Assembly: GCA_001695595.3 (NCBI GenBank)
Contig: MBPM02000006.1
Location: forward strand, 806,001-870,000
Direction of reading: 5' to 3'
Length of the DNA: 64,000 nt
Origin: Plasmopara viticola
Taxonomy: Eukaryota; Oomycota; Peronosporomycetes; Peronosporales; Peronosporaceae
Shown: positions 51,520-61,700 of the stretch, one piece after another
Layout: every line of letters starts with the position of its first letter
How positions within the stretch are numbered: the first letter of the stretch is position 1
The notes under the pieces: generated by a model
What the model saw: the letters and a program-made list of their open reading frames with translations, nothing else
Told to the model about the DNA's origin: nothing
The model's database searches: none
Translations under genes and position numbers: made by a program

Positions 51520-53745
51520 CCACTTCGTCACCCCACTCCCAATTGAGGTGGTGCTCCGTAATGTGGCGCCAGAACTCAGAAGCAGACTGTGTCGTTGGCT
51601 TCACAACTCACGCCTGTCTGAGACGACAGATCCTTTTTATCGCTGAATTGGGCAAAAACCGGGTTGGGTTGCAACTCCTGAACATAGCACGGCAGTGCAG
51701 GCCTTTAGCGCGACATGAACGCTGGACTCTTACCTATCGCTAGGTGTATAATATTAGTACATTATGTAAATAAAACAAATCTGTATAGTATAAATTTGTC
51801 CCGCTTTGTGCGCCGTTGAATAGATGCCTCTTGTTAATTGGTAAAGAAACGGCTCTGCAAACCGAATCTTTGCCTGCCAGTTCCTCTTGTTGTGAGCCAA
51901 TTGCGGGTGTCGGAGCAAGCTACGCGTTCCCGATACTGCGCGAGCGTTCCTTCAAGTGTTTTATATGGAGGGTTATATTTACAGCGCGCAAGTTTCTATA
52001 CAAATTTTACGAGTTTATAGCCCATATATTGCAGTAAAGGTAACTAAAAACACCGAGTACTTTAATTGTCCAGCGATCCCACATCGCAACCCTCTGCAAA
52101 GACAGTACGCCTTTAAGCTCTGCGCGTTGATGCAAATGGGGAGATAGCCTTTCTAGTGGGACTGTAATAGGAAGGTATTACCGTTTTACGTTTACGAGCC
52201 ACTTTTGCTGGTGGCAAAACATGGCCTTAAAGCTGGCGATTCATCAGAAAGTGAGAGTGAGCGTAATCACAAGCCAACAATCGAGAAATCGCGGCGTTGG
52301 TCGAGTTGAACTTGGTCGGTCGTTAAAGTTACAGCAAGATAGCAGTTTGTTATAACTATCTGTACGATACGCTACAGTAATTACAAGTCGCTGGATTTCT
52401 AGGCAAACGCCTCTCTGTAATGCGATAAAGCATTGACTGTAAATATCGAGATGTTAACTCCTATTTTTCATCGCAGAGCGGTCAACTGTACCGCTTGTAA
52501 AACAAGCTCAGCTATTCAATGTAGCATAAAACGGAAAAGGCCGATCCCCTTGACCTTTCCTGGCTCCTGCATCTAGACAGACGCAGCTCCTACCGGACTC
52601 AACAAGCCGGCGCTTTCAAATCGAGCGTTGCCAGTCATCCTTCCGTACAAACTAAACGGCACGCAGCTATCAAGTACTGTACTCGACTCCATCATCTCTC
52701 AATTTACTCGTTCGTTGACAAGTGCAATGGAAGCAATTGCACTGCCAAGTCATGACGCCATCGCCCTCTTGGCGAACTCAGCTCTAGTGACCCCTCGCGC
52801 CACTACACTTCCACCATTGAGACACAAGCGCCAATTCTCACAGGCTACGGTCACACCGGTCAAACGTCGCAAAGTTACGAAGCCTGTCTTATCGCCACTG
52901 CCATCGTCGTCGATTAATACGGCATTATCGATTCCCCCATCAATGAAATCGGGTTTGTGTCGACCCAATATGACGGCTTCAAATACCATCACGCTTGACA
53001 TGTTGCGTCCACATTTCGAAGAGCCGCTGGCCAAAGTGGCCGCAAACTTTGGCATCTGTGTAACTTTACTTAAAAAGATATGCAGACGACATGGCATCGC
53101 TCGCTGGCCGCACCGCCAGATCACTGGCCTTCGCAAGAGTATCTCCTCCATGGAACATGCCATCACATTCTTCGACGGTGCGCGACGCGAGTCGTACGCC
53201 GAGCAGCTACTTAAACAGAAGAAAAAGCTTCTTGCGTTACTGGACGACCCGACAATCAACAACCCACTTCTTGCCAAGGAAGACGAGGTCGCAAATGGAT
53301 TCGTCAAGGCCTCACCGTTGCACGGCACTGAGCGTGGCCACGATGTGAAACCTGATTCGTCGATTCGAGCGATGTCGCCGCGAAGTCCATTGCTAGTAGA
53401 GTCACCACATTCTGCTTCACACTTCGATGCCACACCTATACAGACATCGTCCATGTCGCTTCCAGCACCACATTTCAATGGTCACCCTTACACGCCAGGG
53501 CACAACTACCAACCGTACTTCCCGCACATATCCATGCAATCAAGCCCGGAGGTTATAAGCGACTACGTTCCTGGAGCTTCAAATGAAGTGCCAAGAATTA
53601 TTGCATCCTCTGCCATTCCATTGCCACCGCTACGACGTCCAATGTTGCCATCCATTTCGTCGCTTGTAGCTGGCAATTACTATAGCTTTGACAATAGATG
53701 GTAGAAATTGTAGAAATAATTATAGACAAATGGCCTTTTTATGTA
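51520..53745 (+). repeat. Inverted duplication arm 2, inner part (RWP-RK unit)
   Basis: Reverse-complement partner of 42270-44585. The coding part is nearly identical; the flanks differ more, with small insertions and deletions. Confidence 0.85.
52628..53704 (+). CDS. RWP-RK transcription factor, copy 2
   Basis: The frame is open from 52628, where the first codon is TTG. The first in-frame ATG is at 52727 ('MEAIALPSHDAIALLANSAL'), equivalent to four residues inside the copy-1 start, giving about 325 residues. The RWP-RK core 'CRRHGIARWPHRQI' and flanking helices are the same as in copy 1. Compared with copy 1 there is a 1-nt deletion near 52640, so the upstream extension seen in copy 1 is out of frame here. 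The C-terminal region differs by scattered substitutions and a short in-frame deletion ('DYVPGASNEVP' versus 'DLWAVPGAANEVP'). Both copies stay open although the linked Copia elements are ruined, suggesting selection or recent gene conversion. Confidence 0.85.
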   Translation: MPVILPYKLNGTQLSSTVLDSIISQFTRSLTSAMEAIALPSHDAIALLANSALVTPRATTLPPLRHKRQFSQATVTPVKRRKVTKPVLSPLPSSSINTALSIPPSMKSGLCRPNMTASNTITLDMLRPHFEEPLAKVAANFGICVTLLKKICRRHGIARWPHRQITGLRKSISSMEHAITFFDGARRESYAEQLLKQKKKLLALLDDPTINNPLLAKEDEVANGFVKASPLHGTERGHDVKPDSSIRAMSPRSPLLVESPHSASHFDATPIQTSSMSLPAPHFNGHPYTPGHNYQPYFPHISMQSSPEVISDYVPGASNEVPRIIASSAIPLPPLRRPMLPSISSLVAGNYYSFDNRW

Positions 53746-54096
53746 ACGAAGGAATGATGATATGGAACTACTCTGTAATTGATAGAAGGGGATGTGATGT
53801 CCACTTTGGATGTTAAGCAATCAAATAAGCCAAGTTGGTCGTTATCCCATTGCAAAGTGAAACAAATAAATAACAGAGTTCTTCTTGTCCTTTGAAATGA
53901 TTTTCTTGAAGGCACCTGATGCTTGTGGAAGTTCGGGAACACACGATTAGGCCATGGCCGTGGCTGTTTCAATTTAAATAATAACTAGAAGCCGAAGTAT
54001 TGCAATCCAAATAGGGCTTACGGGCGCCGAAACCGTAGCGTTTTATATCTAAAGATACATCTGTCCTGGCGGGTTAGGCTAAATTTACGTTAGGTT
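53746..54096. other. Duplicated non-coding segment between RWP-RK copy 2 and Copia 2
   Basis: Counterpart of 41482-42285 without the retroposon. Recognisable but more diverged than the coding region. Confidence 0.6.
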
Positions 54097-54248
54097 TGTT
54101 AGAATCGCACCGCTGAATGCATGTTGAACAGGCGGATGACGTCAAATATTTACGAGTACGTCACAGAAAGTAATTACGTAATGGTAGCCGTTTATTGGAC
54201 TAGATAAATATACTCACTTCGGTTACTCCAAGCCTTCCTTCACAAGCA

Positions 54249-54660
54249 ATGTCCTCGCTAAGTATGGCTAACAAACGCACCGAAGTCCTCCTAGATAGTG
54301 GTAACAATATCCACTGGGAGCTCATCATAAGGACGATTGTGGCGCGGAAGGGTCTCTTGGGGCACACCATGGCCGTCAAGGAAGAGAGTGACATCACGGA
54401 GGCGTGGCTATTTAATAATGCCAAGGCGCTAGGCATCATCGCTCAAAGCGTCGAGATCCAGCACCAGACCAAATTTCGGTCGGCTACGCGCGCCATGGAA
54501 GCGTGGAGAATCCTGTGCAATTTCTACAATTGCTCGACTCTTCACAATCGTGTGGTGATAACTCGTCGACTACACGAGTTTAAGATGGAAAATGGGACAA
54601 GCATGGCAGAGCATCTGAACTCTTTTGACGAGCTGGTAGTGAGACTTCAGACTACGGGAG
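54249..54660 (+). pseudogene. Copia 2 gag (5' part)
   Basis: Starts at ATG 54249 and is UBN2/gag-like: 'NNIHWELIIRTIVARKGLLG', 'TRAMEAWRILCNFYNCST' and 'RRLHEFKMENGTSMAEHLNS' match the Copia 1 gag block by block. It is cut by the solo LTR right after 'VVRLQTTG'; the sequence resumes at 55005 with 'EPVD'-like coding, followed by stops. Confidence 0.8.
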
Positions 54661-54999
54661 TGTGAGGATCTGGGTGTTGGTAGGCGGTGTTGGACTGTAG
54701 GTTGTATGTGGAGTATAGGTTGACTTGTAGGTTCAGTTGTAGATTTGTGGCGAACTAAGAAGTGAGATTATCTCTTAGACTGATTTTCTACTTAAATATA
54801 ACCTATCCTATTTCTCCCTACTATTTTCCTCTTGTGAGTCATTCCTCCTAGTACGTCGCATTTCCTATTAACTAATATGAATATATGTATCATCTCTCCT
54901 TAAATGAAAGTTTGTTTACGAAAGCATATGAAATGTTTGTAACCTACACTCACTGACATTCTAGAATGGTTCTAGAACATGTGAGTGTGGTTCCTTACA
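54661..54999 (+). mobile_element. Solo LTR nested in Copia 2 gag
   Basis: 339 bp starting TGTGAGG and ending CCTTACA (TG...CA), flanked by a perfect 5-bp target-site duplication 'gggag' (54656-54660 and 55000-55004). It contains no coding sequence. It derives from a different LTR family than Copia 1/2. Absent from Copia 1, so it inserted after the duplication. Confidence 0.9.
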
Positions 55000-55004
55000 G
55001 GGAG

Positions 55005-55894
55005 AGCCAGTTGATTAGTCACGCCAGGTGATGGTACCTCCCAGCAGTCGCTTTTAAGAATGACTCAATTTCGTCGATTGTGGAGAATGCGAGGACATTA
55101 CGCTGGTTGAAGTCAAGAAAAAGCTGCTCAAAAATCAGAGAAGCTGCAGAGGAAGGAAGCTACGGAGGAAGTGTTTCGCGTAATTGAAAATGCTAGAAGA
55201 TTCAAAGGTAGACGGGACAATTGACGAAAGGGTTGTAATCGACGCAATAACGGTGGATTCAAGGGCAAGTGCTTCAACTGTGACCAATTTGGACACATGA
55301 AGCGGAACTGCCCGGCCGGTAAAAGATTCAACAGCGACGACACGGTGTTTGCTGTTGGTGAAGGGAAGGCATCGGGATGGCTGATTGACAGTGGGGCAAC
55401 TTTACACATGACCCCAGTTTGATTACGAGGGCCTAGAAGCTAACATCGAAATTACAATTGCTGACGGGAAGCAACTGCTCATTCAAGGAGCCGACACGGT
55501 AAAATTAACTGGTTTGTTTAGAATGGGCATTTTCATGAATGAAGTTCTGCACATTTCCGGACTCGACAAAAGGTTGCTGTCAGATGGCAAGCTGGCAGAG
55601 CGTGGTTTGCGTGTGAAGTTTTAGTGTTCGTCATGCGTCATCTGGAAAAAGAAGCAAGCAATTGCGTTGGGCACAAAAGTTGGAAAGTTGTATTTGCTTG
55701 ACTGTGATCAAAAAGTGGCATGTCTCGTTGAATACTCCAGGGCTGACAATCAGTGAGAGCTTTGGTATGCCCGCATGGGGCACCACAGCAAAGATGCGCT
55801 GATCAGAACACAGCGAATAACTAATTGCATCCCAGTCATCAAGTAATGTTTGGAAACATTGTGTGCCGAGTGTTTGAGTTTCGTACAGGGCCCT
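55005..55894 (+). pseudogene. Copia 2 gag end, protease and GAG-pre-integrase remnants
   Basis: Zinc knuckle 'KGKCFNCDQFGHMKRNC' (about 55261-55311), then aspartic protease 'GWLIDSGATLHMTP' (about 55376-55420). The pre-integrase motif 'LWYARMGHHSKDALIRTQ' lies near 55760-55815, and 'LCAECLSF' just before the inversion breakpoint. Frames change several times. Confidence 0.75.
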
Positions 55895-56825
55895 CACACG
55901 TCATTAGCCGCTGTACAACGACGTTTGGCGTACGATCTATATCATCCGATTCGATATCCGCGACTGGCTCTTCGACAGCTCCTATGAGATCGTCCGGAAC
56001 TGGCTGTCGATCCACTTGATGCTGGACCTTGACTTCATCACCATCCTTCATTACCTGACCGATTGGTTCCGGCTTGAGCTCTTGTGTATCGTATATGCCG
56101 CCCACCTCACGCCCACCTAACTTTACATGGCGGGGCACTTTGATGTTGACATTCTCCAAGTCAAACACGCGATAGTCCTTGACATTCTCCACTTGGCCGA
56201 GAAAAATTACAATTTAAGCTCTTGGGTTCCAGTTTGGTCCACTTAATATTGTCACTTGAGCGTAGCCTTGCAACCAAATACGCGCAGGTGATTCGTTTGA
56301 TGCTTCGTCTTCAAAGCTAGCTCGTACGGCGTGATGTCAGGATGGACCGTGTTGCTGGAGCAATTGATTCAATAAATCACTGTGTTGACCGCATCCGCCC
56401 ACCATTCCGTCGAAACGCTCTTGTAGTGTAACATGCTGCGGGCGATCTCCATGATAGTCCCGTTCGTACGCTCCGCCACTCCATTCTGCTGAGAGCTGTA
56501 TGGAACTTGTGTACAATGCTGTTCTCTTGACATATTTCAGCCATTTTCTTGTTTATAAACTCGGTTCCGTCGTCGGATCGCAAATACCTTATTTGCGCAC
56601 CCCACTGGTTTTCGTACATCGTCAGAAAACTTCTCAAGCTTACCAGCCACTTTTTTCTTGCTCTTGATCAGAAAAAGCGCAACATATTGTAAAAGATCAA
56701 CCACAAACGTGAGAACGCACTTGGCAGCGCCCTTCGAGGAACTTCTTATTGGGGCCCCATGACATCTGTGTGAACACGCTCCAATACACGTGTCATCTTT
56801 GTCATCGAACGAGACGGAAACAATG
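55895..56825 (-). pseudogene. Copia 2 integrase segment in inverted orientation
   Basis: On the minus strand: 'TRVLERVHTDVMGP' (56746-56790), the integrase catalytic block 'IRYLRSDDGTEFINKKM' (about 56530-56590), and the linker to the reverse transcriptase ('KDYRVFDLENVNIKVPRHVK', 56192 downward). The flanking protease and reverse transcriptase read on the plus strand, so this block of about 930 bp has been flipped within the element. Confidence 0.85.
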
Positions 56826-58620
56826 TGACCGAGGCTGATGTATCATCAACCGTCCCAAGTGCAACGAGAAGATCGTCTGGTGTTTTGCCTGAAGTGGAGC
56901 TAACACGAGTAAGACGCGAGACGGTGGTATTGATATCTAACGACTCCGACGATAACAAGTCGACAGAAGACAGTCAGGGCCCACCGACTCTGGAGCTTCT
57001 AAGATTAACAAAGATGAACTAATTGCGGAAGCCGTTCTTGCCTACGCCGTGAGTGTTGACGATGATACGGACTCACCGACTACGTATGCTCGAGCACTGG
57101 CAAGCGACGATGCAATAAAATGGCGTGAACAAATGGATGCTGAGCTTCGTTCTCATTAAGAGAAAAACACGTGAGCGAGAAAGGATTGGACGCACAATTA
57201 AATCACGATGGGAATTTTGCCAAGAAGCGGATCAGAATGGCTCTAGCGTGTGATACAAGGCACGACTGGTCGCGAAAGGTTTCAAGCAGAAATATGGTGT
57301 CGACTCTTTCAAGACTTGTTCCCCGGTTGCTGACATGAATTCGATCCAAAACATTTTCGCAGTATGTGCTGAATGCGACTATCAAATGGAACAGCTGAAC
57401 GTCGACACGGCTTTTCTCAGTAGCGTGTTGATGAACAACTTTTTATGGAATTTCTGGTTGGTGTCGACAGTTCTCAGAACTACATATGTCAGCTAAACAA
57501 GGCTATTTACGGACTGAAGGAAGCACCAGGAGTCTGGAACAACACAATACATCGTGTCTTGTCAGGAATAGCTTCAAGAGTTGCGGAGCAGGTCGATGTG
57601 TTTATGTCAAGAGCACTTTGCGTACGTTGGACTATATGTGGATGACATGATTATCGCATCAAGAACCAGCAAAGAATTAATCCAAGTAAAGGAAGTACAA
57701 AAGAATGCTTTCAAGATCAAGGAGCTGGATAGGGCGAAGTTTATTTTGGGTATGGAAATTGATTACGACAGGACAGCTGGAACATTGATGATGAAACAGA
57801 CTCGCTACATCGAAGATGTGGTCAAGCGTTACGGTCAGCAAGTTGTCAAGAGCATTGACAAACCATGCGTATCAGGATTAAAGTTGTCCATGCGTATCAG
57901 GATTGAAGTTGTTGTCAATGCAGTCACCAACAACGGAAGAGGGACAGTCGACAATGCGTTTAAAGCCCTATCGCTCTTTGATTGGATGCTTGCTGTACAT
58001 AACGACATGTACTCGGTCGGATATTGCTTACGAGGTGACACAGCTATATTGTTTTCTGGAGAACCCGGGACTACAACATTGGAGCGCAGCATTTCGCGCA
58101 GTCCGGTGTATGAAGATTACGCATTAAATCGGCATCGTCGACCGAGAAAGTGGAAGCGTTGCGGTTAAAGCATACGCGGATGCAGATTGGGGCAGCAACA
58201 CGGATGACAGACGCTCGGTTTCGGGGGTTACGGTCATGCTTGCGAGCGCACCAGTGGTATTCAAGTCGAAGTACCAGCGGACAGTTGCGCTGAGCTTAGT
58301 GGAACCTGAGCATATGGCTCTCAGTTTATGCACGCATGAAGTTCTTTGAACGCGGGCAATGCGAAAGGACATGGGTTACGAGCAAGTTGAAGGGACACAA
58401 GTTATCGCGTTGGGCAAAATCGCCGGATAGCATGCTAGGACGAAGCATGCGGACATCAAGCATCACTTTATTCGTGAGAACGTGTAAGATGGACTTTTTT
58501 AGATCGACTATAAAAAATCGACACGAAGATTCAGCTTGCAGATATGCTGACGAAGGCACTTGGAATTAAGATGCTGAAGTATCTGCGCGAAGCCTCCGGA
58601 ACCAAGATCAAGTCAGCAAC
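56826..58620 (+). pseudogene. Copia 2 reverse transcriptase and RNase H remnants
   Basis: Plus-strand pieces: 'SPTTYARALASDDAIKWREQ' (about 57074-57133), 'QLNKAIYGLKEAPGVWN' (about 57490-57540), the polymerase box 'YVDDMIIASRTSKEL' (about 57630-57675), 'FILGMEIDYDRTAGTLMMKQ', and RNase H 'DADWGSNTDDRRSVSG' (about 58178-58225). The region is broken by many stops. A short local repeat of 'atgcgtatcaggatt' occurs near 57866 and 57891. Confidence 0.8.
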
Positions 58621-58652
58621 AAAGCTCACAAAGCCTTAGAGATGAGTGGTAT

Positions 58653-58790
58653 TGTTGAAATTACACCGCTGAATGCATGTTTAACAGGCGAATGACGTCA
58701 CATTATTTACGAGTACGTCGCAGTTAGTAATTACACAATGGTAGCCGTTCATTGATCTAGACGAATACATACACTCGGGCTTTTACCTTC
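58653..58790 (+). repeat. 3' LTR of Copia 2
   Basis: Starts 'tgttgaaattacacc' at 58653 and shares 'aatgacgtcac' and 'atggtagccgttcattg' with the 5' LTR at 54097-54230. The end is estimated. Confidence 0.65.
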
Positions 58791-61700
58791 TTCTTTATAA
58801 GGTTTCATCTGTATAGCCACTGCAGCTTTGAGAAGTAAGACCAGTTTTTGTCGTGTATATACATTATACCTTTTGTGTCAGAAACGAGAGGGTCCGCTAT
58901 AAATGTAAGGTTTTTCTTAGACTTTGCAATGCATTCCACGTTATATGAAAGAAGTTTCAATAGGTGCTTCGACCCTTCGAATTACGATCTTTCAAAGAGA
59001 ACCATCAAGCATTTAGTGTTGCATGCATTAAATCAACGCATCAGTGTCCGATGATAGATAAATCGCGACTGTCCATTGTATCTACGAAACAACCCACGTC
59101 TTCACGACAGCTCCAAGGTTTATGGACAAATTAGCTCTCATGGACGCGATGTTAAGGTCGTGCAAGAACTTAGCAGTAACCTGTCCTCCTTTGGTCGAAT
59201 TGCCTCCCTTAACTCCACAATATTACACCCGACTTTTGCGGTGCAGCTCCTTGGCAAAGTTCCGGATGGCAATTGTAATCTAGTTCCGTAAGATTTTCCA
59301 TTATCTTTAGCCTTATCTCGTCGGGTGATTGATCAGATAGGAAGGCGACATTTTTACCTTGCTCTTTTGCAATTAGACTCGATCTTCATCCTAGTCTTTT
59401 TCGAGAGAAAATATAAGCTCAGAGGACACTGACGTGCGGATGAGCTGGACGCATCGTAGACGTAAACGATAGGATCTATGTCTTACGATTAGCTATATTG
59501 ACTACGCTTACTAATCGTCATGTGTACTCCAACAACAGAGGGAAATAAATGTATATATGCAACCTCAATTTGAGAGCAAGAAAGCGCTGAGTGGTCATTA
59601 ATGGCGAGCTCTTTTCATATCGGTCAAGTTTTGCTGGATCAGGACTAGGCCCGAAATCCGCTTTGGAGTGCAAAGGCAAATTTTTGCTGCTGCTGCTGCA
59701 CTCAAACAGCGATAGCGACTTCGTTATTAACTGGTCTTACTTTCAAGGTGACTTGCCTCGTACTTGCGGTGTAGCAGTATAGTAGGATGAGTCAGATTCG
59801 ATACAAGAGCTATCTGACTTCACAGCAAAAAATTTAAGCACAAATTGCACACAAGCAGACTACCTCCGAAAAACCCGAAACTGAGTAATCTAACCATGAA
59901 CAGATTGAGAAATAGATTCTGCAGCCATAAGCACTATTGAAAGCAGTTGGTCTATCATTATTGCAGCAATTAATGTTATTCGTCCAATGTGCTTCATCGT
60001 GTGCCGAGGATATGAAAAATTGGTGACGTCGGCAATTGCAAGGTGAGAGAGTTGAATGTCATAATGCAAAGTCACCAAGCATCGATGCTGAGAAGCTTGC
60101 TTCAATGATAGCCAAACAAATCGATTGCTCCAACATCTGCATTAATGCCGCCTTTGCTCACTAGATTGGGTGCTAAGTGGATGAATATAGGGAACAGAAG
60201 TTTATTGGTAATGCATGGGCGTAACAATATTTAGGTCGCTAAGGGCAAACCTCTAATGTATTTCTAAAATGTCTAGGCTGGCGAAATGACGCGATTCCTA
60301 GTGAGTGCTTCACGTTGAAATTAAATTTAATATGGCGGAGGAAACGATGTGCCTACCCAATGAGGTCAGCCTCCAGGCGGTCGAACGACGATCAACGCAC
60401 GAAGGAGATTAACATTTAAATTTTCACGAGCAGGTTACGACTGTCAATCTTGTCCATTCTACCGAAGTATTGCTGCCTGCTAGAATGTCGGGCATATTGT
60501 AAGTAACCCTTAGAGTACACATAAATTCTATGCAAACAAAAGGCTGTGAAGCTTCTAAAAGTTCGAGCTTGTGCTCATTTCCGGCTCACAGCCATGCTTG
60601 ATTAAAATTATCGATCAAAAAATTTCACTATTGGGTTACAATGGTACATTGAACGGCAAAAATTGGTCTTCCAGACTACCACAGACTAAATGAACGAGGC
60701 CGTTGATAGGATTGTCATGCTGATTGAACGTTGGCCGATCGCTTGGATATGATTTCTTGAATGCTCATTCGAGCGCCGTCAGGGTCAAAGTTTCACAAAG
60801 GTAGTGGGCGACCGGATCAAAACCGCGTTGAAGCCTGTACGCGATTAGATCATAGGGGCTGAGGCAGTTTGGCGATCGGACGATCAGATTTAGCACAAAT
60901 TTGATACAAAGCAGTGAAGTCGAGACGTCTTGCACGAATAAAGTTGCATACGCGATGAAGGCGGCACTTCAGCTAAAATGTTTAAAGGCAAGATAACAGT
61001 CTTGTAAGGGCTGGATAGACCCTTGAAAAAGTGAAGCACGAAAATATTTATAATGAAAGTTCAGTAGAAAGTACACGACAGTAAGCGGCAACGGCGAATC
61101 ATGTAGTTGCTTTCTAAGAAAAAAAGTAACAGGGTCTGGCTAATGAACTTATTTTAGGATATAGACGTGAAAAATATCAACCAAAGGAATAACGTATTCA
61201 GTCATTTTGAAGGAAGCTATCAAGGCTGGATTATTGGCTGCTTATAGAGTCGGACGCTAATTTCCTTCTTGATAAGCGCAACAGTTGAAATTGCCCAGAG
61301 ACTGACACGCAATAGCTTTTAATCCGTATAATGTTCTACTGAGGCCGCTGATCAGCGATCTACTAAATAAAGTCGAGACAAGGTGTTATATTACTGTTTA
61401 CTGAATTGGTGACCTACTTACAGAAAAGGTCAATTAAATCCTGCTTCTGTCACAGTTTTGGTTTATTTCGGTGGTTCGTGTTTGCCATATGGACGCAAGA
61501 ACGGACAACAAATATACCAGCCGATGTATATACCGCTTTAAATGGACATGTGAAGATTGTTGGCGAAGCAGATCGAGTCAGATTGATAATTGTTACCAAA
61601 GGCACGAACTTTGACAGCAACACATTTAAAGAAGCTCAGACAATAGTTGTACATCAATAAATAGACAAACCTTACTATTCTTTGTGTAAAAAGGCAGATG

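Larger units (their letters stand above)
54097..58790 (+). mobile_element. Copia LTR retrotransposon 2 (inverted-duplication arm 2), decayed and rearranged
   Basis: 5' LTR begins 'tgttagaatcgcaccgctga' at 54097 and the 3' LTR begins 'tgttgaaattacaccgctga' at 58653 after 'gagatgagtggta'. LTR ends are not fixed exactly. Inside: gag, a solo LTR nested in gag (54661-54999), zinc knuckle and protease, an inverted integrase segment (about 55895-56825), then reverse transcriptase and RNase H. Many stops. Confidence 0.9.
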
